64,000 bases of DNA from Actinosynnema sp. ALI-1.44 (GCF_001984155.1 NZ_MTQO01000051.1:124001-188000), one strand, 5' to 3'; shown: positions 45,164-55,104, numbered from the stretch's first letter. The notes: generated from the letters alone by a model not told the origin. Numbers and translations are program-made.

Positions 45164-46411
45164 GTGAGCACCGTGCATACGCGAGCGGCGTTGCCCAGGG
45201 GGCTGCTGATCACGCAGGCGTGGTCGCAGCTCGGGGACGTGGTGGCGCCGTTGAGCAACGCCGCCGGTCGGCCGCTGGCCCGTACGGTGAAACTCATCCT
45301 CGACCCGCTGGTGCTGCGGCCCGTTCTCAACCCGTGGTTCGCCGCGGGCGCCATCGACATCGAGCACGTCGACGCGTTGCGCGACCGGATAGCCCAGTCC
45401 GGGCCGGTGCTGGCCGCGACCGCCGCGTGGTTCCTGGTGCTCAAGAAGCAACGTCGCCGGGCGGGTATCACCGACGGGAACCCGCAGGATCTGTATTTCC
45501 AACGCTGTTACGAACTGGCGAGCGAACACGGCCACCCGCAGCCGGACGCGGACAGGCGCGCGGCCGTCGTCCTCGCGGAGATCCACGGTCAGGACGGTCC
45601 GACGGTGGCCCAGCTGCGCGAGCTCGTGACCACTCCCGAAGCCGTCGACGAGCTGACCGCGCTCCTGGACAGCGAGTGGGCGAAACCGCCCGTGCGATTA
45701 CCGGCGGAGGCGGTGCGGCCGGGGGAGTTCCTCGCCACCTGCGCGACGAATCCGGATCGGAGCTTGTTCAAGGCGTTGATCGCCGACTCGGCGGGCACCC
45801 GGGGCGCTGCCGGGCTGGACCGGCCGGGCGTGGCGTCCGAGTGCGGCCTGACCGACCGGGATCGCCCGGCCATGCCGGTACTCGGCGTGACAGCGTCGAA
45901 GAAGACCTTGCCCAAGCCGTTCGACCGATCCATTGTGGAGCGCCTGTTCGGTCCGCTGACAACGTCGGCGCACCGGGATGTCCTCGCCGACGTCGGAACG
46001 CTGGTACGCCGGGAGATCGCCCGGTGCGCGGGACCGTGGCAGCTGGCGGACGAGTCCGGCCGGGTCGTGATGGTCCTCGGTGGGCATGCCTCGACGTCGC
46101 TGACGGGCGGCCCGGCGGACGGGGCAGCCGCCCGGCTGCGGCTGCGGTGGGAGCGCGAGGCCTACGTCCAACGGGTGCTGCGGATGCCCAGCGCGGTCCC
46201 GGATCGGGTCCGAGCCGATGTCCACCAGGTCCGGGCGGCCTATCTCCGGCGGCTGTGGGTCCGTGTGCACGGCAGGGAAGTCCGCCAGGACGCCGTGGCC
46301 GCCGACGAGGTGTGGGATCTGCTGGACGGAGTGCTGCGCTCGGTGATCCTGGACCAGCGTGACCGGCTGCGGACGGACCTGGAACGGCAAGCGCTGGGAG
46401 CGGCACTGTGA
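45164..46411 (+). CDS. Hypothetical protein, first of a coupled pair
   Basis: Cytosolic protein of about 415 residues with no signal or membrane segment and no domain I recognise. It is Arg-rich and largely helical, with WFLVLKKQRRRAGITD near 90, a low-complexity middle, and RWEREAYVQRVLRMPSAVPD and a helical C-terminus. The GTG at 45164 is preferred; an ATG five codons earlier is possible. Its stop overlaps the next start (GTGA), so the pair is translated together and probably forms a complex. Confidence 0.6.
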   Translation: MSTVHTRAALPRGLLITQAWSQLGDVVAPLSNAAGRPLARTVKLILDPLVLRPVLNPWFAAGAIDIEHVDALRDRIAQSGPVLAATAAWFLVLKKQRRRAGITDGNPQDLYFQRCYELASEHGHPQPDADRRAAVVLAEIHGQDGPTVAQLRELVTTPEAVDELTALLDSEWAKPPVRLPAEAVRPGEFLATCATNPDRSLFKALIADSAGTRGAAGLDRPGVASECGLTDRDRPAMPVLGVTASKKTLPKPFDRSIVERLFGPLTTSAHRDVLADVGTLVRREIARCAGPWQLADESGRVVMVLGGHASTSLTGGPADGAAARLRLRWEREAYVQRVLRMPSAVPDRVRADVHQVRAAYLRRLWVRVHGREVRQDAVAADEVWDLLDGVLRSVILDQRDRLRTDLERQALGAAL

Positions 46412-47403
46412 GAGTCCAGCGGACGGAGACGGAGATCCTCGTCGGCGACTGGCCGCCGCATCCGGAGCAGACGGCGCTGGTCGCGGCGCGCGGCGCGTTG
46501 ATCGCCTGGGACGTGCTGGCCTCCGCCGGACCGGCCGCGCGCATCGACGACCCGGACCGCGCGGCGGACTGGCTCTGGGAGATCTACGGCGTCGAAGCCG
46601 CGGCGGCGATCCTCGGCGACGCCACCGAAGCGACCGTTCCCGAGGACGGGGACTGGCAGACGCGTGACGCGTGCCGGGTCGTGGCCCAGTTGGCCTGGGT
46701 GCAGGCGTGGTGGCCGGTTTCCGCGACAGCGGACGTGCCCGCGACCAGTTCGGAACTTCTGCTCGCCGAACGCGCGATCGCGACCAGCGCCGTCGAGCAC
46801 CTGCTGGACGACGACCAGGCGACGGAGCGCGCCCTGGTCGCCGCGTCGTTGACCGGGGATTCCGCGATGGACGAAAGGCTCGTCGCGCTCGCCGAGGACT
46901 ACGGCGTCGAGTTGCGTGCAGCCGCTGTGCCAACGCGTGCGGAGTTCGCGTTGGCCGCGGGCGGTCAGGAACGGTCCGATGTGACTGTCCTCAGTGGTAG
47001 AAGCGCGGTGGACTGGGCGCTGGTCCCCGCGGGTGTGGTGGACGCCGCCGCCGACGCTGAATGGGCAGTCGTGCGCGCAGGAGGCACCACGTACCTGGAT
47101 GTCGCTGTCGCGCAGGTGCCCGGGGCGCGGCAACGGCTGGCCGCGCGGTTCGGCCAGGTCGATGTGGACCTCGACCGAACCGACGACTTCGGGCGGCGGA
47201 CCGGCCGGACACCCGTACCGGCGACCGTGCTCCTCCTGCCTCCGGCGCAACGCGTACTGATGGTCTACGCGCCGGACTTCGCACAACCCACCGAACCCAC
47301 TGCGGGCGACCAGGTCCGCCGGGCCGCGATCGTCACCTATGCGCGGTCACGCGTGAACTCGCCCTCGGCGACGTACACGGAACGGATGGCGGGCCGACGC
47401 TGA
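46408..47403 (+). CDS. Hypothetical protein, second of a coupled pair
   Basis: Protein of 331 residues beginning at a GTG that overlaps the previous stop. It is acidic, cytosolic and alpha/beta in character, with AARGALIAWDVLASAGPAAR near 30, a Trp-rich segment (VVAQLAWVQAWWPVSATA near 95), and a C-terminal beta-rich half (VDWALVPAGVVDAAADAEWA). No family is recognised. It likely works with its partner upstream. Confidence 0.6.
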   Translation: MRVQRTETEILVGDWPPHPEQTALVAARGALIAWDVLASAGPAARIDDPDRAADWLWEIYGVEAAAAILGDATEATVPEDGDWQTRDACRVVAQLAWVQAWWPVSATADVPATSSELLLAERAIATSAVEHLLDDDQATERALVAASLTGDSAMDERLVALAEDYGVELRAAAVPTRAEFALAAGGQERSDVTVLSGRSAVDWALVPAGVVDAAADAEWAVVRAGGTTYLDVAVAQVPGARQRLAARFGQVDVDLDRTDDFGRRTGRTPVPATVLLLPPAQRVLMVYAPDFAQPTEPTAGDQVRRAAIVTYARSRVNSPSATYTERMAGRR

Positions 47404-47509
47404 CACAGCGGTGGCAGAAGCTGGGCAACGAGGGCATGCGCCTGCTCCAGAAAGGGCCGCGCTTGACCTCGCGTACCAGCAGGCGCCGCAACTGGCACCC
47501 TTGCTGCAC

Positions 47510-48007
47510 TCAGGCGCTCTGGCGTTCCTGCTGTTGCCACATGAGTTCCTCGATGTTGGTCGGCATGGTGGTCTCGAAGTCGATCAGCTTGGCCCAGGTC
47601 GGCTTCACCACGATCCGGACCATGCCGTCGTACAGAGCCCGCACACCTACCTCCCACTCGGCGCGTTGCTCGGGCGTCATCTCGTAGGTGCCGTTCCACC
47701 GCATGTACTCGTCCGGGATGCCGTCGACGACATCCAACTCGGCGTTGCCGCGCAGGAGCAGGACCCTTGGCGGGTGCGACTCGGTGTCGATCGTCAACGC
47801 GACTGCGGGATTACGGCGCAACGCGGGCAGTTTGCGCGCGTTCTTCGAGGTGCACATGACGATTTCCGTGCCGTTCCAGAAGATCCCGATCGGCAGCGCC
47901 CTGGGGGTGCCGTCGGGCGCGACAAAGGCCAGCCTGGCCAGATCGCGGGCCAGGAGTTCCTTGCTGAGCGGCTTGTCGAGGATCTCGTCGAGCGTGCTCT
48001 GGTCCAT
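47510..48007 (-). CDS. PPOX-class flavoprotein
   Basis: Flavin-dependent protein of 165 residues of the pyridoxamine 5'-phosphate oxidase family. Hallmarks are LARLAFVAPDGTPRALPIGI, EIVMCTSKNARKLPALRRNP and VALTIDTESHPPRVLLLRGN, with a C-terminal IVVKPTWAKLIDFETTMP. The start at 48007 or 48010 is uncertain; GGAGG lies just upstream. Members bind FMN or F420 and reduce small compounds; the substrate is unknown. Confidence 0.8.
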   Translation of the reverse strand: MDQSTLDEILDKPLSKELLARDLARLAFVAPDGTPRALPIGIFWNGTEIVMCTSKNARKLPALRRNPAVALTIDTESHPPRVLLLRGNAELDVVDGIPDEYMRWNGTYEMTPEQRAEWEVGVRALYDGMVRIVVKPTWAKLIDFETTMPTNIEELMWQQQERQSA

Positions 48008-48244
48008 CATTCCTCCATCTGGTACTACGGACATGGTTGATACATATGGTGACGAAAATCCGAGCACGGCATGGGACCGTGCCGGCGTCGTGTTCGGTCC
48101 GTCCTTCCGGTGTCACCACAGGGTCGAACCTGGTGGGCGGTTTCCGACAGTGCGCGCCGAACAGGGTGGAAATGCGTTTCGCAGCCCGAGACGTGCAATC
48201 CGCACTGGCGAGGCCCGGCGGGGCGCGGCATAGAGTTCGATCTC

Positions 48245-49543
48245 GTGGTCGTCGTCGCGCAGGACAGTGCCAGCGTCGCGGTCCGCGGCTTGCCGGTCGC
48301 GTTCCTGCTGACGCTGGTCGCGGCTCGCTGCGCGGACGGCTTCGGCAGCGGCGACTACGGATACCTGCCCTTTGTCGTGGCCGTGTTCGCGTTGCCACTG
48401 TGGTACGCCAGCGGCCTGGCGCGGCGACCGTGGCACACATTCCCGTGGGCGCTGCTCGCGGTTCAGGCTGTGCTTACGTATGTGCCGTTCGTGGCGCTTG
48501 GCGACTGATGGAACGGCGGCATGTCGGGGCCGCTGATCGGCCTTGTCCTGCTGGTCGCGCCCCGGTGGTCGTGGCGGCTGGCGGTGCTGCTGCTCCTTGT
48601 GGAGGGCGTGCTGTGGAACGTGGTCCTCAGCCCGCCGTACTTGCCTGCGGTGAACGGCGGCATTTGGGTGCTGATCGCCGCGGCGGACGGCGCTCTCGGG
48701 CTGTTCGGTCTCGTGCGTCTGGCGCAGATGACCGGTGAGCTGGCGGCGACACAGGACGAACTGGCCAAGGCGGCTGTCCTCCGTGAACGCCTCTCAATCG
48801 GAGAACGCCTGGTCGGCGCAGTCGAGGACCGCGTCAGCCTGGTCGCGCGGCACGCACGGTCGGCGTTGCGCTGGCTGTCCACGACGCCGGAGGACGCGCG
48901 CAACGAGATGGTGGCGGCGGGGCGGATCGCCCGTGAGGCAGTCAGCGAAGGGCGTCGGCTCTACGAGGGCCGCGGCCACCTCGACATACCCAGCCAACCC
49001 ACGGGCACAGCGCCGACGCCGCAGGTGGCCCGTGCCGTCCTCGCGGCCGTGTTGGCGCTCTTCGCGGCGCAGAACCTGCTCAACGTGCTGGCGGTGCCTA
49101 CCGAATACCAGTTGAGGGCGGTCGGCGGACCGTTGGCGCTCGTCGTGACGATCCTGGTGTCCGTTGCCACGCCGCTGTTGCACTGGCGGCACTCCGAGTC
49201 GGAGTTCGCGACGGCGACGAGCGTCCTGGAAGCGTCCGGAATAGACGTCACGACCCACCGCGCACCAACCCCGCTGGCCGCCGACGCGGACACGACTCTG
49301 GCGATCGTCCTGCGTGAAGCCGTCACGAACGTGTTGCGGCACAGCACAGCCCACCGATGCGCGATAACTCTGGCGACGGACAACGGCAGAACAACGCTCA
49401 GGATCAGCAACGACGGCGCCCCACCACCCGCCGACGCCCAGGGACGCGGCCTGGCTAACATGCGAAACCGCGTCGAAGCACTGGGTGGCCTGCTGACCAC
49501 GAAACACAGCCGCGGCACGTTCGTTGTGGTGGCGGAACTCTAG
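48245..49543 (+). pseudogene. Sensor histidine kinase-like gene with an in-frame opal codon
   Basis: The frame starts at GTG 48245 and encodes membrane helices (VRGLPVAFLLTLVAARC, YGYLPFVVAVFALPLWYASG, PWALLAVQAVLTYVPFVALG), then TGA at 48506-48508, then continues in frame as WNGGMSGPLIGLVLLVAPRW and the kinase part to 49543. CGA (Arg) to TGA would explain the stop. The dimerisation helix RERLSIGERLVGAVEDRVSL lacks the usual phospho-accepting His, while the ATPase has REAVTNVLRHS (N box) and GRGLANMRNRVEALGG (G box). A response regulator follows 37 bases later. Confidence 0.75.
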
Positions 49544-49580
49544 CTATGCTGCCCGCGACGGCAGCGAGGAGAAGACAACC

Positions 49581-50186
49581 GTGGTGCGTGTGATGATCGC
49601 CGAGGACACCGGCATCCTCCGCGAAACCCTGTCAGCGCTGATCGCCCTGCAGGACGACCTGGACGTGGTCGCGGAGATCGCCACCGGCGACGCCATCGTG
49701 CCGTCCGCCCAACGGCACCGGCTCGACGTGGCGGTCGTCGATATCGACCTGCCGCATGTGGACGGTCTCACCGCGACAGCCGAACTGCGCGAGAAAGTGC
49801 CCGGCTGCCAGGTCCTGATCCTCACCGGCCTCGCGCGGCCGGGAAACCTGCCCGCGGCCCTCGCCGCCGGAGCCATCGGCTTTCTGCTCAAGGACACCAG
49901 TGCGGTGGAGCTGGTGGCCGCGATCCGGCGAGTGGCCGCGGGGGAGAAGGTGATCGACGCGACGATAGCCGCCAGTGCGTTGCAGCAACGGCCGTCGCCG
50001 CTGTCTCCCCGTGAGACGGACGTATTGCGCCGCTTCGCGGCGGGCGCGGATCTCCGGGATATCGCGGGAGAGCTGTTCTTGTCGTACGGGACGGTTCGGA
50101 ACTACTTGGCTGCGGCGATGGTGAAGCTGGACGCCCGCAACCGGGTGGACGCGATCCGCATCGCGACAGAAGCAGGTTGGCTCTGA
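49581..50186 (+). CDS. NarL/LuxR-type response regulator
   Basis: DNA-binding regulator of 201 residues. The receiver domain begins VRVMIAEDTGILRETLSALI, carries the phospho-accepting Asp in VAVVDIDLPHVDG near 53 and Lys in IGFLLKDTSAVE near 103. The C-terminal LuxR HTH is SPLSPRETDVLRRFAAGADL then IAGELFLSYGTVRNYLAAAMV. GAGGAGAAG precedes the GTG at 49581. It is the partner of the interrupted sensor gene just upstream. Confidence 0.9.
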   Translation: MVRVMIAEDTGILRETLSALIALQDDLDVVAEIATGDAIVPSAQRHRLDVAVVDIDLPHVDGLTATAELREKVPGCQVLILTGLARPGNLPAALAAGAIGFLLKDTSAVELVAAIRRVAAGEKVIDATIAASALQQRPSPLSPRETDVLRRFAAGADLRDIAGELFLSYGTVRNYLAAAMVKLDARNRVDAIRIATEAGWL

Positions 50187-50567
50187 CACATCCTCCGCGT
50201 ACCCGGGGAGACACTTCTGACCAGGCACGCTGAACCAAAGCGGTGTGCTGAGTGACCTGCGATCCGCTACGTCTTCCCTGCGGCGCGCCCTGGGCTGCCC
50301 TCGTGTTGTGCGGCGGCCGCCGGGGAGGTGAACTTTATTTGCGAATGGCTTCGAGGTGCCATACCGGCAGGTGTGCGCGGCCTTGTTCGTCGGTTGCGAG
50401 GGTGACCGCCGCGGGACCGTCGCCGGGGTTGGTCACCCTGTGCAGGCTGGCGCTGTCACCATGCGGCGATGGCCGCCCTGCACAGTTAACGCACATCTCC
50501 GTTTGTGACCAGCTGAACGGGGTAATCAAGTCCAGACGTGCGGTGTTTCCGGCGAAAGGTGACCACG
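50187..50567. other. Intergenic region with a possible small ORF
   Basis: This 381-base gap holds a minus-strand frame at 50335-50529 (64 codons) containing ASLHRVTNPGDGPAAVTLAT, which recalls the metal-binding strand of cupin-type dioxygenases. It is too short to be such an enzyme and may be a remnant. Otherwise the gap has no clear feature beyond the promoter of the HesB-like gene. Confidence 0.35.
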
Positions 50568-50864
50568 ATGCTCGTTCTCACCCCGATTGCCGTTGAAGTC
50601 GTCAGTGCTATCACTTCGACGAGCAGGTGCCCGGACGCCGCGGGTGTGCGGATCGCGGCGGCGCAAGCGTCCCCGGCGGGGGTGAACCTGACCGCCGAGT
50701 TGGTGGTCGGGCCCCTCGACGGCGACCAGATCCTCGCGCAGCGCGGTGCGCGGGTCTACCTCGACGAGACAGCAGCGAGTTTTCTCGACGACAAGATGCT
50801 GACCGCCGAACTGGACGCGGAGGGCACCCCGCGGTTCCGGTTGTTCGAGCCGCAGGCGTCCTGA
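50568..50864 (+). CDS. HesB/IscA-like small protein
   Basis: Protein of 98 residues resembling actinobacterial HesB/IscA-fold proteins (VVGPLDGDQILAQRGARVYL, AASFLDDKMLTAELDAEGTP, FRLFEPQAS). The conserved Cys ligands of IscA are largely missing; only one Cys is present. It may be a scaffold-like relative rather than an Fe-S carrier. The ATG at 50568 has AAAGGTG upstream. It ends five bases before the convergent acyl-CoA dehydrogenase gene. Confidence 0.55.
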   Translation: MLVLTPIAVEVVSAITSTSRCPDAAGVRIAAAQASPAGVNLTAELVVGPLDGDQILAQRGARVYLDETAASFLDDKMLTAELDAEGTPRFRLFEPQAS

Positions 50865-50869
50865 GGTGC

Positions 50870-52030
50870 TCAGCTCCCGCTCGTCGCCTGCCGGACCAGG
50901 CCGCCGCCGATGATGAGGCGCTGGATCTCGCTGGTGCCCTCGTACAGGCGCAGCAGCCGGACGTCGCGGTAGATCCGTTCCACCGGGATGTCACGCATGT
51001 ACCCGGCGCCGCCGTGCACCTGCACGGCGAGGTCCGCGACGGTGCCGACCATTTCGGTGCAGAAGAGCTTGGCCGCCGACGGTGCGATCCGCCGGTCCTC
51101 GCCGGTGACGTAGGCCTGCGCGGCCTGGCGGACCATCGCCCGCCCGGCGAGGACACCGGTCTGCTGGTCGGCCAGCATCGCCTGCACCAGTTGGAACTCG
51201 CCGATCGGCGTGCCGCCCTGCGTGTTGGTGGTGGCGTACGCGACCGACTCGTCGAGGGCGCGTTGGGCTGTGCCGACCGCCAGCGCGGCGATGTGCACGC
51301 GGCCGCGGGCCAGTGACGTCATCGCCGCCCGGTATCCGGCGGCTTCGTCGCCGCCGACGAGGGCGTCCGCCGGGACGCGCACGTTGTCGAGCAGGACGTC
51401 CGCGGTCCAGGCGCCTTCCTGGCCCATCTTGGCGTCCTTCGGGCCGACGGTCAGCCCGGGGGTGGCCGCGGGAACGAGGAAGACCGCGATGCCGGGGTTC
51501 TTCGGCTGCGGTTCGGACGTGCGGGCGAACACGACGAACAGGTCCGCGATGGGCGCGTTGGTGATGAACTGCTTCCGCCCGTCGATCACCCAGCTGTCGC
51601 CGTCACGGCGGGCACGGGTCCGCAGCCCGGCCGGGTTGGAGCCCGCGCCCGGCTCGGTGAGGGCGAAGGACGCGACCACGTCGCCCGCGGCGATGCGTTC
51701 CAGCCACCGCGACTTCTGGGCGTCGGTGCCGAAACCGACCAGGACCTGCCCGGCGATGCCGTTGTTGGTGCCGAACATCGAGCGCAGCGACAGCGTGGTG
51801 TAGCCGAGTTCCATGGCCAGCTCGACGTCCTGGGTCAGGTCCAGGCCGAGCCCGCCCCATTCGGCGGGGATCGCGTACCCGAACAGGCCCATGTCCGCCG
51901 CGGCCGCCCGCAGGTCGTCGGGGATCCGGTCCTCGCGCATGATCTCGATCTCGCGCGGCACGACCTTGTCCCGGACGAACTCGCGGACCTGACGGCGGAC
52001 CAGGTCGAAGTCCTCGGCGGAAACGCTCAT
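50870..52030 (-). CDS. Acyl-CoA dehydrogenase family protein
   Basis: Flavoenzyme of 386 residues that oxidises acyl-CoA thioesters at the alpha-beta position. Features are LVRRQVREFVRDKVVPREIE, GYAIPAEWGGLGLDLTQDVE, FALTEPGAGSNPAGLRTRAR (substrate/FAD binding), MAGR-type helix and the C-terminal VHGGAGYMRDIPVERIYRDV with catalytic Glu in LYEGTSEIQRLIIG near 363. Length is standard. It lies next to a GNAT gene on the same strand but the substrate is not predictable. Confidence 0.93.
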   Translation of the reverse strand: MSVSAEDFDLVRRQVREFVRDKVVPREIEIMREDRIPDDLRAAAADMGLFGYAIPAEWGGLGLDLTQDVELAMELGYTTLSLRSMFGTNNGIAGQVLVGFGTDAQKSRWLERIAAGDVVASFALTEPGAGSNPAGLRTRARRDGDSWVIDGRKQFITNAPIADLFVVFARTSEPQPKNPGIAVFLVPAATPGLTVGPKDAKMGQEGAWTADVLLDNVRVPADALVGGDEAAGYRAAMTSLARGRVHIAALAVGTAQRALDESVAYATTNTQGGTPIGEFQLVQAMLADQQTGVLAGRAMVRQAAQAYVTGEDRRIAPSAAKLFCTEMVGTVADLAVQVHGGAGYMRDIPVERIYRDVRLLRLYEGTSEIQRLIIGGGLVRQATSGS

Positions 52031-52083
52031 GCCGTCCAGGGTGCGGACCGCACCCGCTCAAGTCCACTGTGACGCGCCCACCG

Positions 52084-52641
52084 TCACAGTCCCTGGGAGC
52101 GGCGTGGTGGGCGGGCCGCAGCGTGCAGACGGGCCTTGGCCGGGTCGGCCGGGCGCCCACCGGGCCGGGACGGCTCCGAGCCGTGTGCGCTCGCGGGCGC
52201 GTGGCGGATGAACAGGGTCACGGTGACGCTGTCGGTGAAGCCGCTGCGGCGCATGAGCCCGGCCGAGGCGCTGTTGGTCTGTTCGACGTCGGTGATCAGC
52301 CGGGTGGCGCCCGCGGCGAACAACGCCGCGCAGGACGTGTCCAGCAGTTTGACGGCCAGGCCCCTGCCCTGGTGGGCGGGGTCGACCGCGATCCACTCCA
52401 CGTATCCCCAGTCCTCGCGTTCGTCGTAGGACATCGACCCGAGCACGAACCCCACGACGTTCCCGTCGGACTCGGCGACCCAGCACGCGTCGGGCTGGGT
52501 GTCCAAGTGCGCCGCGACGCTCGTCAACGACCACGACGTGTAGGGCATCGCGGACACGTCGAACACCCGGTGGCCCAGATCGAGCACGCCTGCCAGGTGC
52601 GCCAACCGCATCGGTGCCAGTGCTGTCCCGTCATCGCTCAC
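52084..52641 (-). CDS. GNAT-family N-acetyltransferase
   Basis: Acetyl-CoA-dependent transferase of about 185 residues. It has ACWVAESDGNVVGFVLGS, then the acetyl-CoA P-loop VEWIAVDPAHQGRGLAVKLL, and NSASAGLMRRSGFTDSVTVT near the end, as in RimI-like enzymes. The C-terminus is Pro/Ala/Arg-rich and probably unstructured. The start at GTG 52641 is preferred over 52653 because AAAGGAG is too close to the latter. Confidence 0.82.
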   Translation of the reverse strand: MSDDGTALAPMRLAHLAGVLDLGHRVFDVSAMPYTSWSLTSVAAHLDTQPDACWVAESDGNVVGFVLGSMSYDEREDWGYVEWIAVDPAHQGRGLAVKLLDTSCAALFAAGATRLITDVEQTNSASAGLMRRSGFTDSVTVTLFIRHAPASAHGSEPSRPGGRPADPAKARLHAAARPPRRSQGL

Positions 52642-52743
52642 GATCTTCGACACTCCTTTGTGGACTGCGTACGCCCGTCACTGTAGCGCCTCCCGATCGG
52701 CCGCACGTTTGGGCGATTCACGGCGACGCTGATCGATGACAGG

Positions 52744-55104
52744 GTGTTCGCTGTGGACGTGGGAGGCTTGATCGGGGCGCGGGTCAGCAGGGTCGAGGAC
52801 GTCAGGCTGCTGACCGGGCGGGCGAGGTTCGTCGACGACGTGCGGGAGCCGGGGATGCTGGAGGCGGCGATCCTGCGAAGTCCGGTGCCGCACGCGCGGA
52901 TCGTGTCCGTCGACGTCAGCAAGGCCGCGGCGTTGCCGGGGGTGTCCGCGGTGGTGACCGGCGCCGAGGTCAAGGCGGCGGTTCGCGGACCGCAGCCGGT
53001 GACCTGGCAGGTCATCCCCGACATGTTCCACCCGCGGACGTACGCGCTGGCCGTGGACAAGGTGACGTACCCGGGGCAGGGGATCGCGGCGGTCGCGGCG
53101 AAGAACCGCGCCGTGGCCGAGGACGCGCTGGAACTGATCGACGTCCGCTACGAGGAACTCCCGGCGGTGAGCACCCTGGAACAGGCCCTCGCCGAGGACG
53201 CGCCGCGGCTGTTCGACGAGTGGCCGAGCAACGTCCTCGGGCGGACGGCGGTCCGGACGGGCGACGCGGCCGCCGCGTTCGCCGAAGCGGATGTCGTGCT
53301 CAGCGCCGAGTTCCGGTTCCCGCGCCAGATGGGCACGCCGTTGGAGACACGCGGTGTGGTCGCGACGTGGGATCCGTTCACCGACCGGCTCGACGTGTGG
53401 CTCACCACGCAGGCGCCGAACATCGCGCAGGCCGCGTTCGCCGAGGTGCTGGGCTTGCCGGTGGGCCGGATCCGGGTCCGGACGCCCGACCTGGGCGGCG
53501 GGTTCGGCAACAAGTTCGACTTCTACGGCGACGAGGTCGTCGCCTGTGTGCTGTCACGCCGGACCGGCAAGCCGGTCAAGCTGATCGAGGACCGCGCCGA
53601 GAGTTTCGTGGCGACCGTGCACTCCCGGGAGCAGAAAGTCGACATCGAGGTCGCGGCCCGCGCCGACGGCACGATCACGGGCATGCGCGGCACGGTCTAC
53701 GGGGTCCTTGGCGGCGCGCTCGGCACCGCCGGGCTGAGTCCGTGCTGGGTGACGGCCGCGTCGGTCACCGGGCCGTACGACATCGCGGCGCTGGACATGA
53801 ACCTGGTCGGCGTGGCGACCAACCGCACGCCGTACGGCTCGTTTCGGGGATACGGCCTGCCCAAGGCGAACTTCGTGCACGAGCACATGGTCGAACTGCT
53901 CGCGAAACGGCTGGGCATGCCCGCGCACGACATCCGGCGCAGGAACTTCATCAAGCAGTTCCCGCACCAGAGCCCGGTGTTCGTGTTCGACAGCGGCCGA
54001 TACGAGGAGTGCCTCGACCTGTGTCTCGCCGCCGTCCGAGACGCGGGCTGGGAGCGGATCCGGCAGGACGCCAGGGCCCGTGGCGCCGCGGTCGGCATCG
54101 GGTACTCGTTCCAGAACGAGGTCACCGGTCTCGGGCCGAGCCGGATCCAGACCTTCGCCGGTTCCTCGCACTCCGGGTTCGACGAGGAGGTCGTCCGGAT
54201 CGACTCGACCGGGCACGTGACCGTCTACACCGGACTGTCCGCGATGGGGCAGGGCATCCACACCGCGCTGGCCCAGGTCGCCGCGCACACGCTCGGCGTG
54301 CCGCTCGACCACGTCACGGTCCTGTCGGGGGACACTGATTCCAGCCCGTACAGCGGGTACGGCACGGGCGCGAGCCGTGGCGCCCCGCTCGGCGGCGCCG
54401 CTGTGCGTACGGCCGCGACCCGCCTGAAGGCGAAGGTGCTGCGGATCGCCGGGCACATCCTGGAGGCCGCACCGGAGGACCTCGTCATCACCGACGGTGT
54501 CATCGCCGTGCGGGGCGTACCCGGCAGAACCGTGACGATGGCGGACATCGGCGACGCGGCCTACCGGCGGCTGGGCGGGCGGCTGCCGGAGGACGAGACG
54601 CCGACGCTGGAGGAGCGGGAAGTGTACGACCCGGTCAACGTCGCCACCGCCTTCGGCTGCACGGCGGTGCTCGCCGAGGTCGACCGGGAGACCGGCGTGG
54701 TCACGCTGCTCGGCTACCTGATCGCACACGACTGCGGGACGGTGATCAACCCGATGATCGTGGACGGCCAGCTGCACGGCGGCGCGGCGCAGGCCATCGG
54801 CGGCGCGTTGTCCGAGGAGCTCGTCTACGACGCCGACGGGCGGATGCGGACCCGGACGTTCGCCGACTACCTCCTGCCGTCCGCGGCCGAGGTGCCGCCG
54901 GTGGCGATCAGTCACATGGCCACGCCGGCGGATCACGTTCCCGGTGGCTTCAAGGGAATGGGGGAGTCCGGCGTGATCGGTGGGGGAGCGGCGATCGTGA
55001 ACGCGATCGTGGACGCGTTGCCCGAGTACGACCTGGAGATCACCGCGCTGCCGATCACACCGCCGCGGCTGCTCGCCCTGATGCGGAAGGGGACCGGCCG
55101 ATGA
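52744..55104 (+). CDS. Molybdenum hydroxylase, Mo-cofactor subunit
   Basis: Large subunit of the xanthine dehydrogenase/CO dehydrogenase family, 786 residues, cytosolic and carrying the Mo-pterin cofactor. It shows VEDVRLLTGRARFVDDVREP, YPGQGIAAVAAKNRAVAEDA, TPDLGGGFGNKFDFYGDE and the active-site loop TPYGSFRGYGLPKANFVHE, with the substrate-binding GLU loop KGMGESGVIGGGA. The loop GSFRGYG lacks the Cys of CO dehydrogenase, so CO is not its substrate. Start codon choice is uncertain; GTG 52744 is used. Operon of three with overlapping starts. Confidence 0.9.
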   Translation: MFAVDVGGLIGARVSRVEDVRLLTGRARFVDDVREPGMLEAAILRSPVPHARIVSVDVSKAAALPGVSAVVTGAEVKAAVRGPQPVTWQVIPDMFHPRTYALAVDKVTYPGQGIAAVAAKNRAVAEDALELIDVRYEELPAVSTLEQALAEDAPRLFDEWPSNVLGRTAVRTGDAAAAFAEADVVLSAEFRFPRQMGTPLETRGVVATWDPFTDRLDVWLTTQAPNIAQAAFAEVLGLPVGRIRVRTPDLGGGFGNKFDFYGDEVVACVLSRRTGKPVKLIEDRAESFVATVHSREQKVDIEVAARADGTITGMRGTVYGVLGGALGTAGLSPCWVTAASVTGPYDIAALDMNLVGVATNRTPYGSFRGYGLPKANFVHEHMVELLAKRLGMPAHDIRRRNFIKQFPHQSPVFVFDSGRYEECLDLCLAAVRDAGWERIRQDARARGAAVGIGYSFQNEVTGLGPSRIQTFAGSSHSGFDEEVVRIDSTGHVTVYTGLSAMGQGIHTALAQVAAHTLGVPLDHVTVLSGDTDSSPYSGYGTGASRGAPLGGAAVRTAATRLKAKVLRIAGHILEAAPEDLVITDGVIAVRGVPGRTVTMADIGDAAYRRLGGRLPEDETPTLEEREVYDPVNVATAFGCTAVLAEVDRETGVVTLLGYLIAHDCGTVINPMIVDGQLHGGAAQAIGGALSEELVYDADGRMRTRTFADYLLPSAAEVPPVAISHMATPADHVPGGFKGMGESGVIGGGAAIVNAIVDALPEYDLEITALPITPPRLLALMRKGTGR

